A stretch of 64,000 nt of DNA, taken from the NCBI RefSeq assembly GCF_020360975.1, contig NW_025408679.1, forward strand, positions 2,170,001 through 2,234,000, in the 5' to 3' direction. Source of the stretch: Hirsutella rhossiliensis. Taxonomy: Eukaryota; Ascomycota; Sordariomycetes; Hypocreales; Ophiocordycipitaceae. Within the stretch, counting starts at the first letter, position 1. Every line of letters begins with the position of its first letter. Below are positions 44,325 through 55,854 of the stretch, in pieces. The translations under genes were made by a program, and so were the position numbers. The notes beneath the pieces are model-generated. The model saw only the letters and a program-made list of their open reading frames with translations, searched no databases and was not told where the DNA came from.

Positions 44325-47300
44325 ATGGAGAACGATACACCCCCGGCAGTCCGCAACTGTCGTACTTGCAAGCAAGACCTGCCCGAAGTCGAGTTTCGAA
44401 GCGTCAAGGACCCTACAAAGTTTACAAGAGAGTGTGCCAACTGTAGGGCACGCCGAAGGGAGCGGTTAACCGAATCCCGAGCCGTCCTTGCCGCCATGCG
44501 GAATATCGCCTCGAGGCCATCGCCACGCAGAGCCACGAAGAGGACCGACGCAGTAGCTAACCTGACGCCTCCAAGGCGGACTGCACCAATACCTGCGTCT
44601 GCGAACGGCTTACGGCCTACGACGCCTGATTTACTCCGTTGCCTGGTGCCCGCGCCCTCGAGAATGCTTAGACCTCCGCTGAGGCCTTCTACCCCAAGCA
44701 TTGTCGAGGGACTTTCCCCTATCCCCCCTACCCCTGGCCTGCCAACAGTAGTTCTGGGCACGCCGATTCAAGACAGTGCTTCTACAGCTCCTGTTGTGCA
44801 AGGCACTCCTATACCACAGGAATCGCTTCCTACCACTCCTTCATTATTGCCACAGGGTCATCACCGCGGCCGGTATACTCGTCAAGGCACACAGCCTCAA
44901 GTGCGACTGTTTGATCAGAGTATTGATCCGCCTTTTACAGGTGACCTTAACTTGCCTGCCCTCAATGAGGAAGATCAGGCCCTTGTGCGGGAGTTCTATA
45001 CCGCCCTGAATGACGACAAGATGCACAGTTGCACTCGCTGCCAGGAGCGTTGGTTTGATATGAAGCCAAACCGCTTAAAAATATGCAGCCGCTGCATCGG
45101 TCGAGACAGGAAGAAAGCCCCTAACGAGCCCTACTTCTTTAGCGCCGCGAATAACCTTGACTTCGGGGAAGTCCCCGGCAATCTACCTGATCTAACGATG
45201 GTCGAGGAGATGCTCATTGCTAGGGTTCACGTACACGTCAAGGTCCTACAAGTGCGCGGCGCTCAATACAAATATCGAGGCCACGTTGTCCACTTTCTTC
45301 GCAACGTTGGTAGGCTATTTGAAGAGCTCCCAGTGCTACCGCAGGAGCTAGATATCGTGCTCCTACGGCCTCCTAATATGGAAGGCGACCTCACTTCCAG
45401 CAACAGTTTGCTCGCGATTTCCGGGTACGCCGTTCATGCATATTGACCTGGCTGCATTACCTGCAGTGCCACCACCCGGGCTATCGCGATATTGTCGTGA
45501 GCCAGGATCGCCTGCACCGGCTTCCTCTTGATGGAAGTATAGTGGGTTCCATTGCAAGCCAAGTGGCTGACATACCTGACGGCGAGGTCCCCCAAGGCCC
45601 CGTTGAGGAGGCTATGGATGAGGATCCTAGCGATGCCGACGCATCAGCGATCCCGAATTTGCAGGTTACCGATACCGAATTGAACGCCTTGCAGTCTAGA
45701 TTTCAACGGTACCCTGACCCTGAGCGTATGGCTGATCTGGAGTACATGCCGCGTAGCGCAGGCTCACCACCAGATGCCATTGCCTTCCATTCGCAGGACC
45801 CCATCAACGAGTTCAACCGTTCCCAGCCGCTGTTAACGCTCGCGTTCCCCCCCTCTCCCCTGACGGCAAGGCCGACTTCGTGGAGCCTCGCCTACGGAGC
45901 ATCACGTACCAGGACTACCTTGGCCATGCGATGAGATGGCGTGATGGACGTTTTGCCCGCCATAAGACGTGGCCTTTCGTCGCCCTCAACACGCTGTTAC
46001 GCGCGCAGGTCCGAAAGCGAAGTGACTACTTTGTCAGGCAACGCGACAGCCGCCGCCAACCCCTTACACGCGCTGACCTAGAGGAGGCGATGGCTGAGCC
46101 TGACGAGCCGGAGGCTCAGGCCCTGATCCAGTCGATCACGCGCCAAGCAGCGGTAATCAGGGAACCCGACCGTATTGGTATAAGCAAAGGAAGGAGTTGG
46201 AAGCATATGCCTATAATCTAGGCAGGCCCGGCCTCTTCGCTACTGTAAGTGCAGCTGATTACCACTGGGAATCCCTATACCGTCATATGCCTCGATTCGA
46301 CGAGTGGCAAGCAGCTCCCGAGGCGGCGCGGATTGCTCTGTCCCGGCAACTGCTGCGAGACAACGCCCACATCGCCGCTTACCACTTCCATAAGCGCTAT
46401 ACACTGCTTAGGGCTATTGTCCTGAAGCGGAAGTTCAACCTAACGGACTTTTGGGGTCGGTACGAGTGGCAGGGCAGGGGTTCCAGTCACCACCATGGCC
46501 TATATTGGCTAAGTGGCCACCCAGACTTGGATCCTGACAATGATCGGTCCCGAGAGCGATTCGCCCGTATCTGGGGATATTACATATCTGCTATCAACCC
46601 GGATCCTCGGCGCATACAGGCACCCGGAGAAGGAAACCTCTGATCATTAATCTGTTGCAACACCCTTACCGTTCAATTCCTATCGATGATAGTCAACCGC
46701 GTGCAACGCCACCACTGTAACAACTACTGTATGCACCTCAGCAAGCATACCAAGCAGATGGAGTGCCGCTTCGATTTCTCACGGCCAGCGCCTACTAGCC
46801 TCCCTTGACAAGGCTCCTCACTCTAAGCACTGGAGCTTTAGGGGCGCGCGGAACGATGGCCAGATTAACCACTATAACCGCTTGCTTACCGTTGCGTGGC
46901 TAGCCAATACAGATGTCTCGCCCTGCACGAGTCTACAGCAGGTGATCGACTACGCAGCAAAATACTGCTCCAAGTCAGAAAAGAAGAGCGATTCTTTTGC
47001 CCAGATTGGGAAGGCCCTGATGCCCCGGGTTAAGGACCACAACCCCCTGATTTCCTTTACGTCAAAGCTACTAAATCAGCTAGTTTCTGAGCGGGATTAC
47101 TCGAAGCAGGAGGTTTGCCACTTGCTCCTCGGCCTGCCGTTACAGGAGGGTTCACGTACCTGCCTATACGTTGACTGCCATAATTCTGATAGGCATTCCC
47201 GCTACCTCCGCATTGACGGCGATGAGGTTGATGAGGCACCCAACGTCTACGAGAAGTACAGTCAACGCCCAGAAGCTCTAACGGACCTCACTTACGTCTC

Positions 47301-49360
47301 CTTCCTCAAATTCTGGAATTTCCGCTCTAGAGACCCTTCCAAGTGGAAGCAATGGCAGCCAGGCAACGTCCACGGCAGGCCCCGTGTGTTGGTTTACTTT
47401 CCTCGCTATCAGGCTGATCCAGAAGGCCAGCAGTGGCCAGACTACTGCCGTGTAAAGCTGACTTTAAATCACCCACATCGCCGGCTCGATGAGCTCCTCA
47501 CTTTCGACGGCCAGCTTTTTAGTTCCCACGTTCAGGCCTTCTCCTATTGTTGGCAGCATCACAGTCACGATGATGACCATTACGGCCAGCCAAGTGAGGC
47601 TCGATTACAGCCTCAAGAGGATCAATACGAGGCTCTGCCTGTGGAGGAAGAATTTGATGACGAAGACTGGATTCGCCTGGCTGCCCATTTTACCTGACCA
47701 CCCTTACCCAGGAAGACCTTGACATACTTGGCCACCGCGATATCGACGTCAATTACGACTGGTCCCGGCATGTGGGTACTTATCCGGAGCTTCGAGATGG
47801 CTACTGGAAAGACCTTATCGCTAGCCACCCCGTAGCCAACAATGTGGAGGTCCTTGGCCCTCACTGGCGTGATGAGCTGAACCCACAACAACGGCTCGTG
47901 TACGACACATTCATAGGTCACTTCCAGGCGCAAAATCCTACTCAAATCCTTCTTCACGTTGATGGTGGTGGTGGCACAGGCAAGTCATTCCTTATCAAGG
48001 TGCTTTCTCCCATCTTCAGGCAGCCGCCCTACCGAATCCTAGCCCAATTTGCCGCGTGGCGCCAACAGGCGTTGCGAGTAACCAGATACAGGGTAGCACT
48101 ATTCATTCGTTGCTACGCCTCCCTGTGGGTGGTCCTTTTACCGACCTTCCCCCAACCGACGCAGCCGCCCTTCAGTCCCGCCTACGGCACGTGAAATACC
48201 TCGTTATCGATGAAAAGAGCATGCTAGGGCTTGAGCAGCTTGCGCGGATCGATTCCCGTTTGCGACAGGCCTTTCCACAGCGCAAAGTCGAGTTCTTTGG
48301 GGGTGTGAGCGTCTTGCTTGTGGGCGATTTCTTCCAGTTGCCACCAGTCCGGCAAAAGCCCCTGTATTCGACGAGAACCGGCCTGTCCTCGTTGGAAAGG
48401 AAAGGGCAGGTAGCCTACCGGTTGTTTGACCGCACTGTCTTCCTGATCACGGTACAGCGCCAGGTTGGCGATGATCAGGCCCAGTTCCGTCAGGCGTTGC
48501 AGGAACTGCGTGAAGTCAAGTTGTCTATAACGTCCTGGAACCTCCTTAGTAATCGGGTACAGGCTAGGCTAATGCAGGTGAGGTTGACAGCTTCAGTACC
48601 GCTTTGCGGGTGTATTCTACAAAGGCCCGGGTCAACGAATACAACCACGAGCATATGGTGCACCGCAACGCCCCGGCAATACAGGTGGAGGCAAAGAATC
48701 AGGGCAAGGGCGCGGGACAGGCACCAAGCGACAATGCTGGCAATCTATCTAACAAGTTCCCTGTTGCCAAGGGCGCCAGGGTAATGCTCACTACTAACCT
48801 ATGGCAGCCAGCTGGCCTAGTTAACGGTGCTCAGGGTACTGTATACGATATCGCCTGGAACGCAGGCGCCGACCCATTGGAAGACCCCCCAGCCGTTATC
48901 ATGGTGGACTTTGACAGCTACGACGGACCGTCATATCTAACAACTAACGAGGGCAGGAAAATCTCACCCATCCTCCCAGTCAGGCGTGATTTCCTAGTGG
49001 GCAACGAGACCTGCGCTCGCACGCAGTTTCCTGACGGTGGCTTTTGCTATCACTGTTCACAAATGCCAGAGCCTAACGAAGGATCAAATAGTTACTGACC
49101 TCGCTTCACGCGACTTCCAGGCCGGTATTAGCTATGTTGCTGTATCACGGGTTACGTCGCTGCAAGGCTTACTCCTTGAGGCGCCTTTCGATCGTCAGAG
49201 CCTCTATAACCACGCGCCGACGGAAGGTTATGCGCATTTCCTACGTATTGCATTCACGGCTAACTATGAGATAGGGATGAAGATGCGCCTCGCTGACCAA
49301 AAACGCCGTCAGGCTCAACAGCTTACCGATGCGCCGTATCCACCACTTTATCTTGACTAA
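44325..49360 (+). pseudogene. Helentron 2 Rep-helicase
   Basis: It starts MENDTPPAVRNCRTCKQDLP at 44325. The first frame (373 codons) runs through both Cys clusters into the DUF6570-like region. The order and motifs then match element 1: HUH in GRGSSHHHGLYWL (near 46480), IDYAAKYCSKSEKK (near 46949), Walker A DGGGGTGKSF (near 47959), helicase motif Ia region APTGVASNQIQGSTIHS (near 48060, frame-shifted), Walker B YLVIDEKSML (near 48199), and a helicase C-terminus ITVHKCQSL...YVAVSRVTSL (near 49050-49160). It ends PPLYLD-stop at 49360. About eight frame changes break it, at places mostly different from element 1. A master copy may exist elsewhere. Confidence 0.85.
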
Positions 49361-49383
49361 ACGTCGTCTTCCCCTAAGCTACA

Positions 49384-50170
49384 TGTGTGTGTGTGTGTAT
49401 TTTCCGTCCAGCGGCCGTGAGGCCGCTCAGGTCCCGGTGGGGCACAGGACGTGCTGAGCTAGGCTATCGAGAAAATCCTGCCACAGTAGGCCTCACCCAG
49501 CGCTTCTTGCAAGGCCTCGCAAGGGCGAGCTGTCGGGCTCAATCCCCGGAGACGGCTTTCCTACCCCCTCCACTGGTAGGTTGTCGCTAAGCACGTCAAT
49601 ACAAGTGTCCGTGGCTATCCTCTGCAGCCAGCCTTCCCGAAGTCCATCCAGCATTTCATCGGCTCTAAGGCGCTCAGTGTCGGAGCCTGGTGCCCGTCAG
49701 CGGGTCGTCCAGGCGCGTGGCGATTGCCACAATGGTCAACCCTTGGTTTTGTCCGGTCAGAATTCTCTCGCTCTCTCGCTAACGCTGCTGTCGCAGTCCA
49801 TGCTTCGGTAACCAGGCGATGGAAATAGCGCAGGAGCGGCGGCAGGAAAACCCTCGAAGGAATCAGAGGCTGTCGTGCAGCTTGCCTTCAGGAGAAAAAC
49901 CTGCGCAACCAGCCACCGTTGTTTAGAAGGGCGGGCCTTCCAATACCCACAGCTCCTTGGTTCCGAAGGAAGCTGTGAGGTCCGTGTGGACGTGTTGTCG
50001 AGACCGGCTTTGCAGAGGAATATGAACTCTCCTAAGGTCTTCCTCTGTGCTGTTAGGGCCACGATGGACCCGGGCAGCAAAAGCGCGGTCGGGTGGCCTG
50101 CAAATCCGGCCCCCTGCTAGCGAGCCGCTAACAGCTCTGACGGGGGAAGAATTTTTACAGGGGAGAGTTC
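49384..50170 (-). mobile_element. Retroposon-like insert in Helentron 2
   Basis: A 14-bp direct repeat, TCCCCTAAGCTACA, at 49370-49383 and 50171-50184 brackets it. Element 1 lacks the insert. On the minus strand it ends in a (CA)n tail (ACACACACACAC) next to the repeat, like LINE or SINE tails. It is about 0.79 kb. No protein motif is seen (the longest minus frame starts MLPGSIVALTAQRKTLGEF). It may be a 5'-truncated LINE or a long SINE. Confidence 0.6.
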
Positions 50171-50444
50171 TCCCCTAAGCTACAGGGAAAGGGGCGGTGA
50201 GGTATAGGGTATATAGCTAGACTGGGCCTGCTAGGAAGCGTTTTAAATAGCTGGTTGGCCGCTGCAGGCGAAAGGGGGGTTTCTAGGGGCCCTCCTTGGG
50301 AAAGCCGAATTGCAGGTATACGATGTTCAGCCTTCGGGCTGGATATTCAGCCGTTAAGCCCATTGCCTTGGCAACTTAACAGCTGTTCGACGTATTTTAT
50401 CCTATGTGTGACAGAAGTAGGGGTGATATACGAAGGTGAATTTT

Positions 50445-50512
50445 TTGAAGATTTTGAATGAAGGATGAATCAAATGAATTGAATTTTTGGGATCTCGATT
50501 CAAAATCTTCAA
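50445..50512. repeat. 15-bp perfect inverted repeat
   Basis: TTGAAGATTTTGAAT (50445-50459) and its reverse complement (50498-50512), with a 38-bp spacer of related words. Possibly the core of a small non-autonomous element. Confidence 0.55.
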
Positions 50513-50635
50513 GCTCCAATTTTCGCGATTCAAGTTGGGTTTGGGCCAATTCAGGCCATTCATGAATGGTTTGAAGGATCCCCTAAACGAAGTGAATTTG
50601 GTGTGTACCTAAGCGATTGCAAAAATACCTCAAAC

Positions 50636-50870
50636 AGCGCTCCTAATAGTGCAGACCGTTTAGCGCACTATTACTCGTCCCACAGACCCACGTACCTGCA
50701 GTTTGCACTGCTTAGTCAGCACACTGCCAGTGCAGTGTAACCGTTTGGCAACGCACTGCTGGTCCAGTGAGGCCTCCCCCTCCACACTGCTGGTTCAGTG
50801 CGGCTCCCGTCAAACTGCCCCATAGTTCAGTGCGAGCGTCGCGCACTATCAGTGTCACCATCAGTGTGAC
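50636..50870. repeat. CAGTGC/GCACTG word-rich repeat, copy 2
   Basis: Words such as CACTGCCAGTGCAGTG, CACTGCTGGTCCAGTG and TTCAGTGCG recur. It begins GCGCTCCTAATAGTGC, the inverse of the end of the 20.2-20.6-kb array. It looks like the same repeat family in opposite orientation. Confidence 0.5.
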
Positions 50871-51014
50871 GAGTGTGACTTGTGTGATAGAGCTAAACTT
50901 GGACGTTTGACCATTAACGTAATTCCTGGCCTACTTACAACGAGTCAATCGCTGATTAAACGGCGGGATGCGTTCTTGCTCAATTTTACAACCCATCTAG
51001 CTCTTAGTTACGAG

Positions 51015-51090
51015 ATACCAATATCCAACGCGGCCAACGCAGCCCACGAGGCCCACGAAGCCAACGAGGCCAACGAGGCCAACGAAGCCA
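51015..51090. repeat. 9-bp-unit minisatellite, second location
   Basis: Units such as CCAACGAGG and CCCACGAAG. About 60 bp are the reverse complement of the palindrome centre at 16839-16905, including the flanking ATACCAATATCC. From 51091 to 51721 I see no supported gene. Confidence 0.8.
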
Positions 51091-51721
51091 ATACAAAAGC
51101 CAGCGATTTAGGCGGTACCGGTACGAGCCATGTGGGGTGCACGCGATTTGGGTGACAAGGTGTGGCAGTGTCGGGCACAGAAAGGTGGGGCCCTGGGTAC
51201 AAATAGGGAAATGTCCGAGTACAAATAGGACTACTCTTTAGATATGGTTGGTCGTACTCTGGGAATGGAGTTATTAGCGGCTAACGATCCAAATATCGCC
51301 AACCCTGAGCCAGCACTTGCACCCACCCCCCGCGGAGTATGAATAGCATGCATGTGCACATGTGGGCACTGGCATGCTCCTTATCCTAGCGGATTCGTTC
51401 TGCATGACCCCAAGTGCGAGACAATGGTGGCCTTGGTGGGTATGAAATCTCCAGTTTCTCCACCCGGTGACCCCCGCCTTATGCGCGATGTGCAACGAAA
51501 GGTGTGCCAGTATTCGTATTCTCGGCTAAGAAGTGCCTCAAGATCGGCCATCATAGTCGTCTGTGATGGATTTATGTTCCTGTTTATGAATGGTGCTTTG
51601 ATGTTTCTGGTCTGTGCATAGGTAACATGGGGTTGCAAGTCGTCATTGGTCCACGTGTTCCACTACGGGTAGTTCTCGACCCGTTTCCTGAGACACGAGG
51701 AACACGCATACCGTACGTACT

Positions 51722-52118
51722 CCGTAGAAATTCAGCAAATTCGTTCGACTTTTAGCGCCTGGACCGGGGTTCCCCACAGGTCTCAGCGCCACCAAATTTG
51801 TATACAGAATGTACATCTAGCCGGGCCCGCCTCTGCCAGTCTGACAACTCAGCGCACAACGCCGGCACGGCCAGGTATCTTTCGTATACCGTAGGAACTC
51901 AGCAAATTCGGCAGGTCTTGGCGATGGAAAAATGCGGGGGCAGCTAATGAGATTTTTCATAGGAGGACAGATCGTACAAAACTCCACTAATAAGTGGGTT
52001 TTAGCGCTGCCAAGACCTGCCGAATTTACTACGGTACAAATTTGGTGGGGCTGAAACCTGTGGGGAGCTCCCCGGCCCAAGCGCTAAAAAGTGAAACGAA
52101 TTTGTTGAATTTCTACGG
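51722..52118. mobile_element. Fold-back (MITE-like) element upstream of the P450
   Basis: The outer arms 51722-51802 and about 52036-52118 are imperfect inverted copies; ends read CCGTAGAAATTCA when read inward. A second inner pair (AAATTCGGCAGGTCTTGGC at about 51907 and its inverse at about 52005) lies inside. The total is about 400 bp with no coding capacity. It ends about 195 bp before the P450 start codon. Confidence 0.65.
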
Positions 52119-52313
52119 TAGTGGCCTGCGCCCAATGATGTCGCGTCACTTGCACACCGCGGGTACCGGGCTCGACTCCGTGCGAGGTGGCCTGTACGGT
52201 AGTCTATATAAGCCATGACGCACCTTGGGGAGCGGAGAGTCTCGTCACTCGGCTCTCGAAAGCTAACAGTTTTCTTGTCCTCTTATTAGCAACTCTTTGC
52301 AACTTCCTCGGCA

Positions 52314-54052
52314 ATGAGTTCTACCGACCTCAGCAAGATCGGCTTTGATTCCTGGCGGGGCCTTTGGCAGTACGATGGCAACCTTTTGCACACTCTTGGC
52401 CTGTTATTCTTGCTGGTAACTGCACTAAGTTAGTCCTCCTTTGACGTGGCTGTGTTCTGACAGCGATCTAGATCGTTGCCTACGGCGTAGCGCAAGGCAT
52501 CTATCGTATTTGGTTCCATCCACTTTCCAAGTTTCCTGGACCGCTGCATCTGTCTCTTACATCGTTACCCGCTGCATACTCCAACTACATCCAGGGAACT
52601 TGGGTGAGACATGTTGCCAAACTGCATCAAAAGTATGGCCCCGCGGTGCGAATCGGACCAAATCACGTCTCCTTGGACGGCTCCATTGGATGGCCAGAGG
52701 TTTATGGCCGTCGACCAGGCGGAAAAGCAGAATTCCAGAAAACACCCCCCGTGTTTAAAGAACAACACGAAGCTCTCGTCTCCGCTTCTCGTGACGGTCA
52801 CCGACGACAACGCCGACAGCTGGGCCATGCATTTAGCGACGCTGCCCTGGCGCAGCAGGAACCTGTCATTATCAAGTATGTGGATATGATGCTCGACCGC
52901 CTTTCTCGGCGTGCCGACGAGGGCCAAAGCATCAACATTGTCGAATGGCTGAACTTTACAACTTTCGACATCATTGGCGACTTGGTGTTTTCCGACTCTT
53001 TCTCCTGCTTGGAGAACAACGGATACCACCCCTGGGTACTGACCATCTTTCGCGGCGTTCAAGGCATACTTCTTCTACGCTTTTCTCAGTACTACCCACT
53101 CATCGGCTGGATCATCGGCAAATCCAGCCGGCGGTCGTTGGCAAAAGTATTACTCGGGGCCCGATCCGGTGTCAAAGACAAGGCCAAGGCTCGCCTAGAG
53201 CACGGCCCGAAACCACCCGGTCAACACCAGGATATCATAGCCTACATGATGAAGAAGACTCGCGATGGTGGCGACGGCATGAGCGAGAGCGAGGTCCTGG
53301 TGAATACGCATGCACTTGTCGTCGCCGGCAGTGAAACAACGGCGACAACTCTGTCGGGATTTTGCTTTACCTGTCGCGGAACCCACTGGCCTACACCCTG
53401 CTCGCCGACGAGATTCGCGCCGCTTTCGCATCCGAAGAAGACATCAACTTGGTCAGCACCCGCTCGCTCGAGTATCTGCAGGCCTGTATCAACGAAATAC
53501 TTCGAATGTATCCGCCCGCGGCCGAGACTGCTACCCGAGTCTCCCCTGGCGACATGGTGGACGGCAAGTTTGTGCCGGCAGGGGTGAGTCCGGCTTTCAA
53601 TTCTCGAGACACCCTTTTTTCTTTGATGCGATCCTTGACAATCTTTGTTCTGACGTCTTTTGCTTCTCTATCAGACCCATCTTTCCGTATATCCATGGGC
53701 TACTTTCCAGAACCCAGCCAACTTCGTCGAGGCCGAGTCGTATATCCCAGAACGATGGCTGCCAGCCACACATCCTCGATACGAGGGGCGCTTTGCAGCA
53801 GACAAGCGGGCCGTCTTCAAGCCATTCAGCTATGGCCCACGAGATTGCATCGGCAAGAACTTGGCCTATTCCGAGATGAGGTTAATCATTTGTCGCCTTC
53901 TCTACCGTTTCGATTTCGAGTTGGCCCACAAGCAGGAGAGCTGGCATGACGACCAGAAGATCTTGTTCTTCTGGCAGAAGAAACCTCTTTACCTAAACCT
54001 TCAGCGGCGCGGCCCGAAGATTCAACAGATTGGCGAGTCGCTCTATGGATGA
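52314..54052 (+). CDS. Cytochrome P450, CYP65-like, with one frameshift
   Basis: My model is exons 52314-52415, 52472-53583 and 53675-54052. The N-terminus has a membrane anchor (LLHTLGLLFLL, then IVAYGVAQGIYRI) and the Pro-rich hinge FHPLSKFPGPL. The I-helix reads AGSETTATTLSG, ExxR is EILR (near 53495), then come PERW and the heme loop FSYGPRDCIGKNLAYSEMRL with Cys at about 53844. Microsomal P450s of this kind oxidise lipophilic metabolites using a reductase. The closest recall is the CYP65 clan (isotrichodermin C-15 hydroxylase type). Near 53357 one base is missing in a GGG run, so GFCF should read GILLYLSRNPL. It is either a pseudogene or a sequencing error; all else is intact. Confidence 0.8.
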
Positions 54053-54091
54053 ATCCGCTCAAGAGGGCCGAGTATCGTCTCTCATTTGCTT

Positions 54092-54221
54092 TGCCTTGAG
54101 GAACGAAAGGCTCTTCCTTCCGCCCCCTTCCCCTGAACGCACAGACCACTAAGCGATCCGTGCTCCTCTTGCGCCACCTGTGCGCCACTTCTCCTTTCCT
54201 CTCCTTTCGTTCCTCGAGGCA
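54092..54221. mobile_element. 130-bp MITE with TGCCTTGAGG ends
   Basis: TIRs TGCCTTGAGGAACGAAAGG and its inverse with one mismatch (CCTTTCGTTCCTCGAGGCA). It lies 40 bp after the P450 stop. The same family is at 62992-63132, with single ends near 55627 and 62946. From 54222 to 54496 no gene is seen. Confidence 0.65.
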
Positions 54222-54496
54222 TTGGCGGCCCCGCAGGGGCCGGTCTCCTGTGGCTGGTCAAGGCGCAGCGCCGATACCGCACAATTTGGTGGCGCGTCCC
54301 CCGCGCCTACCACGCGCCCCCCTTTGAGCCCTCTGCACGCACCTTGCAAAGTGAAGCTATTCGCACCCACGGGCGCCGAGGCAGGCAGAGGCTGCTTACG
54401 TTATTTACACATATTCGGGCTTGAGGGTCAAAGGTGCGTTATTTGAACGAATTGACGCCTGCCCGCCCGGCTACCCGCCCAGTAGCCTGCCTGTCC

Positions 54497-55530
54497 TTAA
54501 GAGAGTTCGTCTGCATACAAATCTTGCTGTGCCTCTTCCTCGTCTTGGACGGCCGCTTCCACCTTATCCCACTGATCATCATGCGAAGGCTCCGGCGAGG
54601 GCGCCTGTGAAGGCATCGCGACAATGATTGTGCCTTGTGTGTGCTGTGACCTCGTAGGCTGGTCGGGCTGGTCGGGCTGGTCGGGCTCGTCAGCAAGCTC
54701 ATCGTCAGAGACTGGCGTACGGCGTATAGCTTGTTGATATGCTCGTGGCATGCGTGTGCCTGGCTCGTACGCATCGCCCCGCTGTTGAAGGTATCGCAGC
54801 CCCTCTCTCGTCACTGTAGTCGCATTCCTCTTAGCGGTTGACAAGGCTGGCGGCGACGCCTTCGTGGCCTCGCTGCGTTCGATGCCTTCCACGATCTCGT
54901 ATGCGGAGGGGTCTCGTCTCGTACTGCGTGTGTTCTCGAGGTTAAGGGCGCCCTGGGGTCTGCCTTTGCCACGCACAACAAGCGGCTCAAATGGCGCTTT
55001 GAAGCCTGTGGAGATGGGTGCTTGTTGTACGTGCCAAAAGACATCAAAGTCATCAAGCCGCAACGAAGCCCTCTCTTTGACTGGCTCTTCAAGCCGCTTG
55101 AAGAGAAGGTGGCGGCACGGCAGGCCCATGCTGATGTTGAAGCTACAAGGGCAGCAGCCTGACGGCTTCACTAGCTTCTTTGTGCGTAGATTTGATCGAA
55201 TTGTGTTGTGTTGTTCAGCAACAAGGGTAAGGGCCCGAGATGACACCCTCTCGCGCACCGTGAGATACAGGTCTTTGAGTGTAAAGGAGCTGATTTTGTG
55301 CACATCGTGACGTCGAATAGCCTCAATTTCAGAGGCCTGATGAGCCCAGAAGGCAGCGAATTTCTTGAAGACGGTTGTGAGATCCCCTGTTGAAGACCAA
55401 AGGAAGCGCTTCATCGAGGAATGTAGACCCTCAACGACTGAGGTAGTTGTATGACCAAAGTGGCGATGCTGGCTGACGAAGCAAGTGACGAGCTTCTCCT
55501 TGGGCCTAGTTAAATAACCACCTCCTCCCA
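54497..55530 (-). pseudogene. Second MULE transposase, C-terminal part only
   Basis: It starts abruptly near 55530 (LTRPKEKLVTCFVSQHRHFG) and shows HFGHTTTSVVEGLHSSMKRF, a helical stretch, the SWIM zinc finger (CPCSFNISMGLPCRHLLFKR) and the usual Arg-rich tail GKGRPQGALNLENTRSTRRD. It ends at 54497 with an acidic stretch. The frame is open for 340 codons without a break. The catalytic Asp residues are missing, so it cannot act. A DQPDQPDQP repeat (9-bp units near 54660) lies in the tail. It is unrelated in detail to the 32-42-kb MULE. Confidence 0.8.
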
Positions 55531-55854
55531 CTAATCTGCCACCCAAAAGTGGGTCAATGTGGCGCACCTTTAAGGTAAAGGTGGCGTAACGCAAACAGGA
55601 GACCGGCCCCTTCCAGGGTCCGCCAATGCCTTGAGGAACGGGACGAGAGTTGGGCATAGCCGAGCGCGAGCACTCGGGTTGTTTTTATAAAAACAAGTCT
55701 GTTGGAGAAGAGGTGGTTGCTTGGACCCGCTACAGCACCTTACCCGTTTAAGCCTACCCCTCATCTCCACCCTGCGGCACAAATGAGCTTCAAATTGATT
55801 CAGCCTCTTCACACAAGCAACCTTCAACGATTTGGTCATCGGAATTAGGTCATC
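55531..55854. repeat. Dispersed repeat and MYND gene upstream region
   Basis: 55596-55740 aligns in direct orientation with about 63135-63285. Shared parts are AGGGTCCGCCAATGCC, TTGAGGAACGGGAC, GTCTGTTG-GAGAAGA and GGCTGCTTGGAC. No gene. Confidence 0.55.

Larger units (their letters stand above)
43789..50396 (+). mobile_element. Helentron (Helitron2-type) element 2
   Basis: Same family as element 1, with the same ends: ATTCAGCCCGAAGGG on the left, and on the right CCTTCGGGCTG (50331-50341), stem-loop (50351-50382) and GTATT. It is again inserted between T and T (CTCGTATT | TTATCC). It is about 1 kb longer than element 1 because of a 0.8-kb insert at 49384-50170 and the retained helicase segment. 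Confidence 0.85.

Noticed and set aside
49384..49399. GT microsatellite as an independent feature
   Set aside because: It sits exactly at the border of the insert with a target duplication and is better explained as the tail of a minus-strand retroposon.
30137..54052. Secondary-metabolite cluster (MATE plus P450)
   Set aside because: The two genes are about 20 kb apart with only transposons between them, and no synthase or regulator gene is present.
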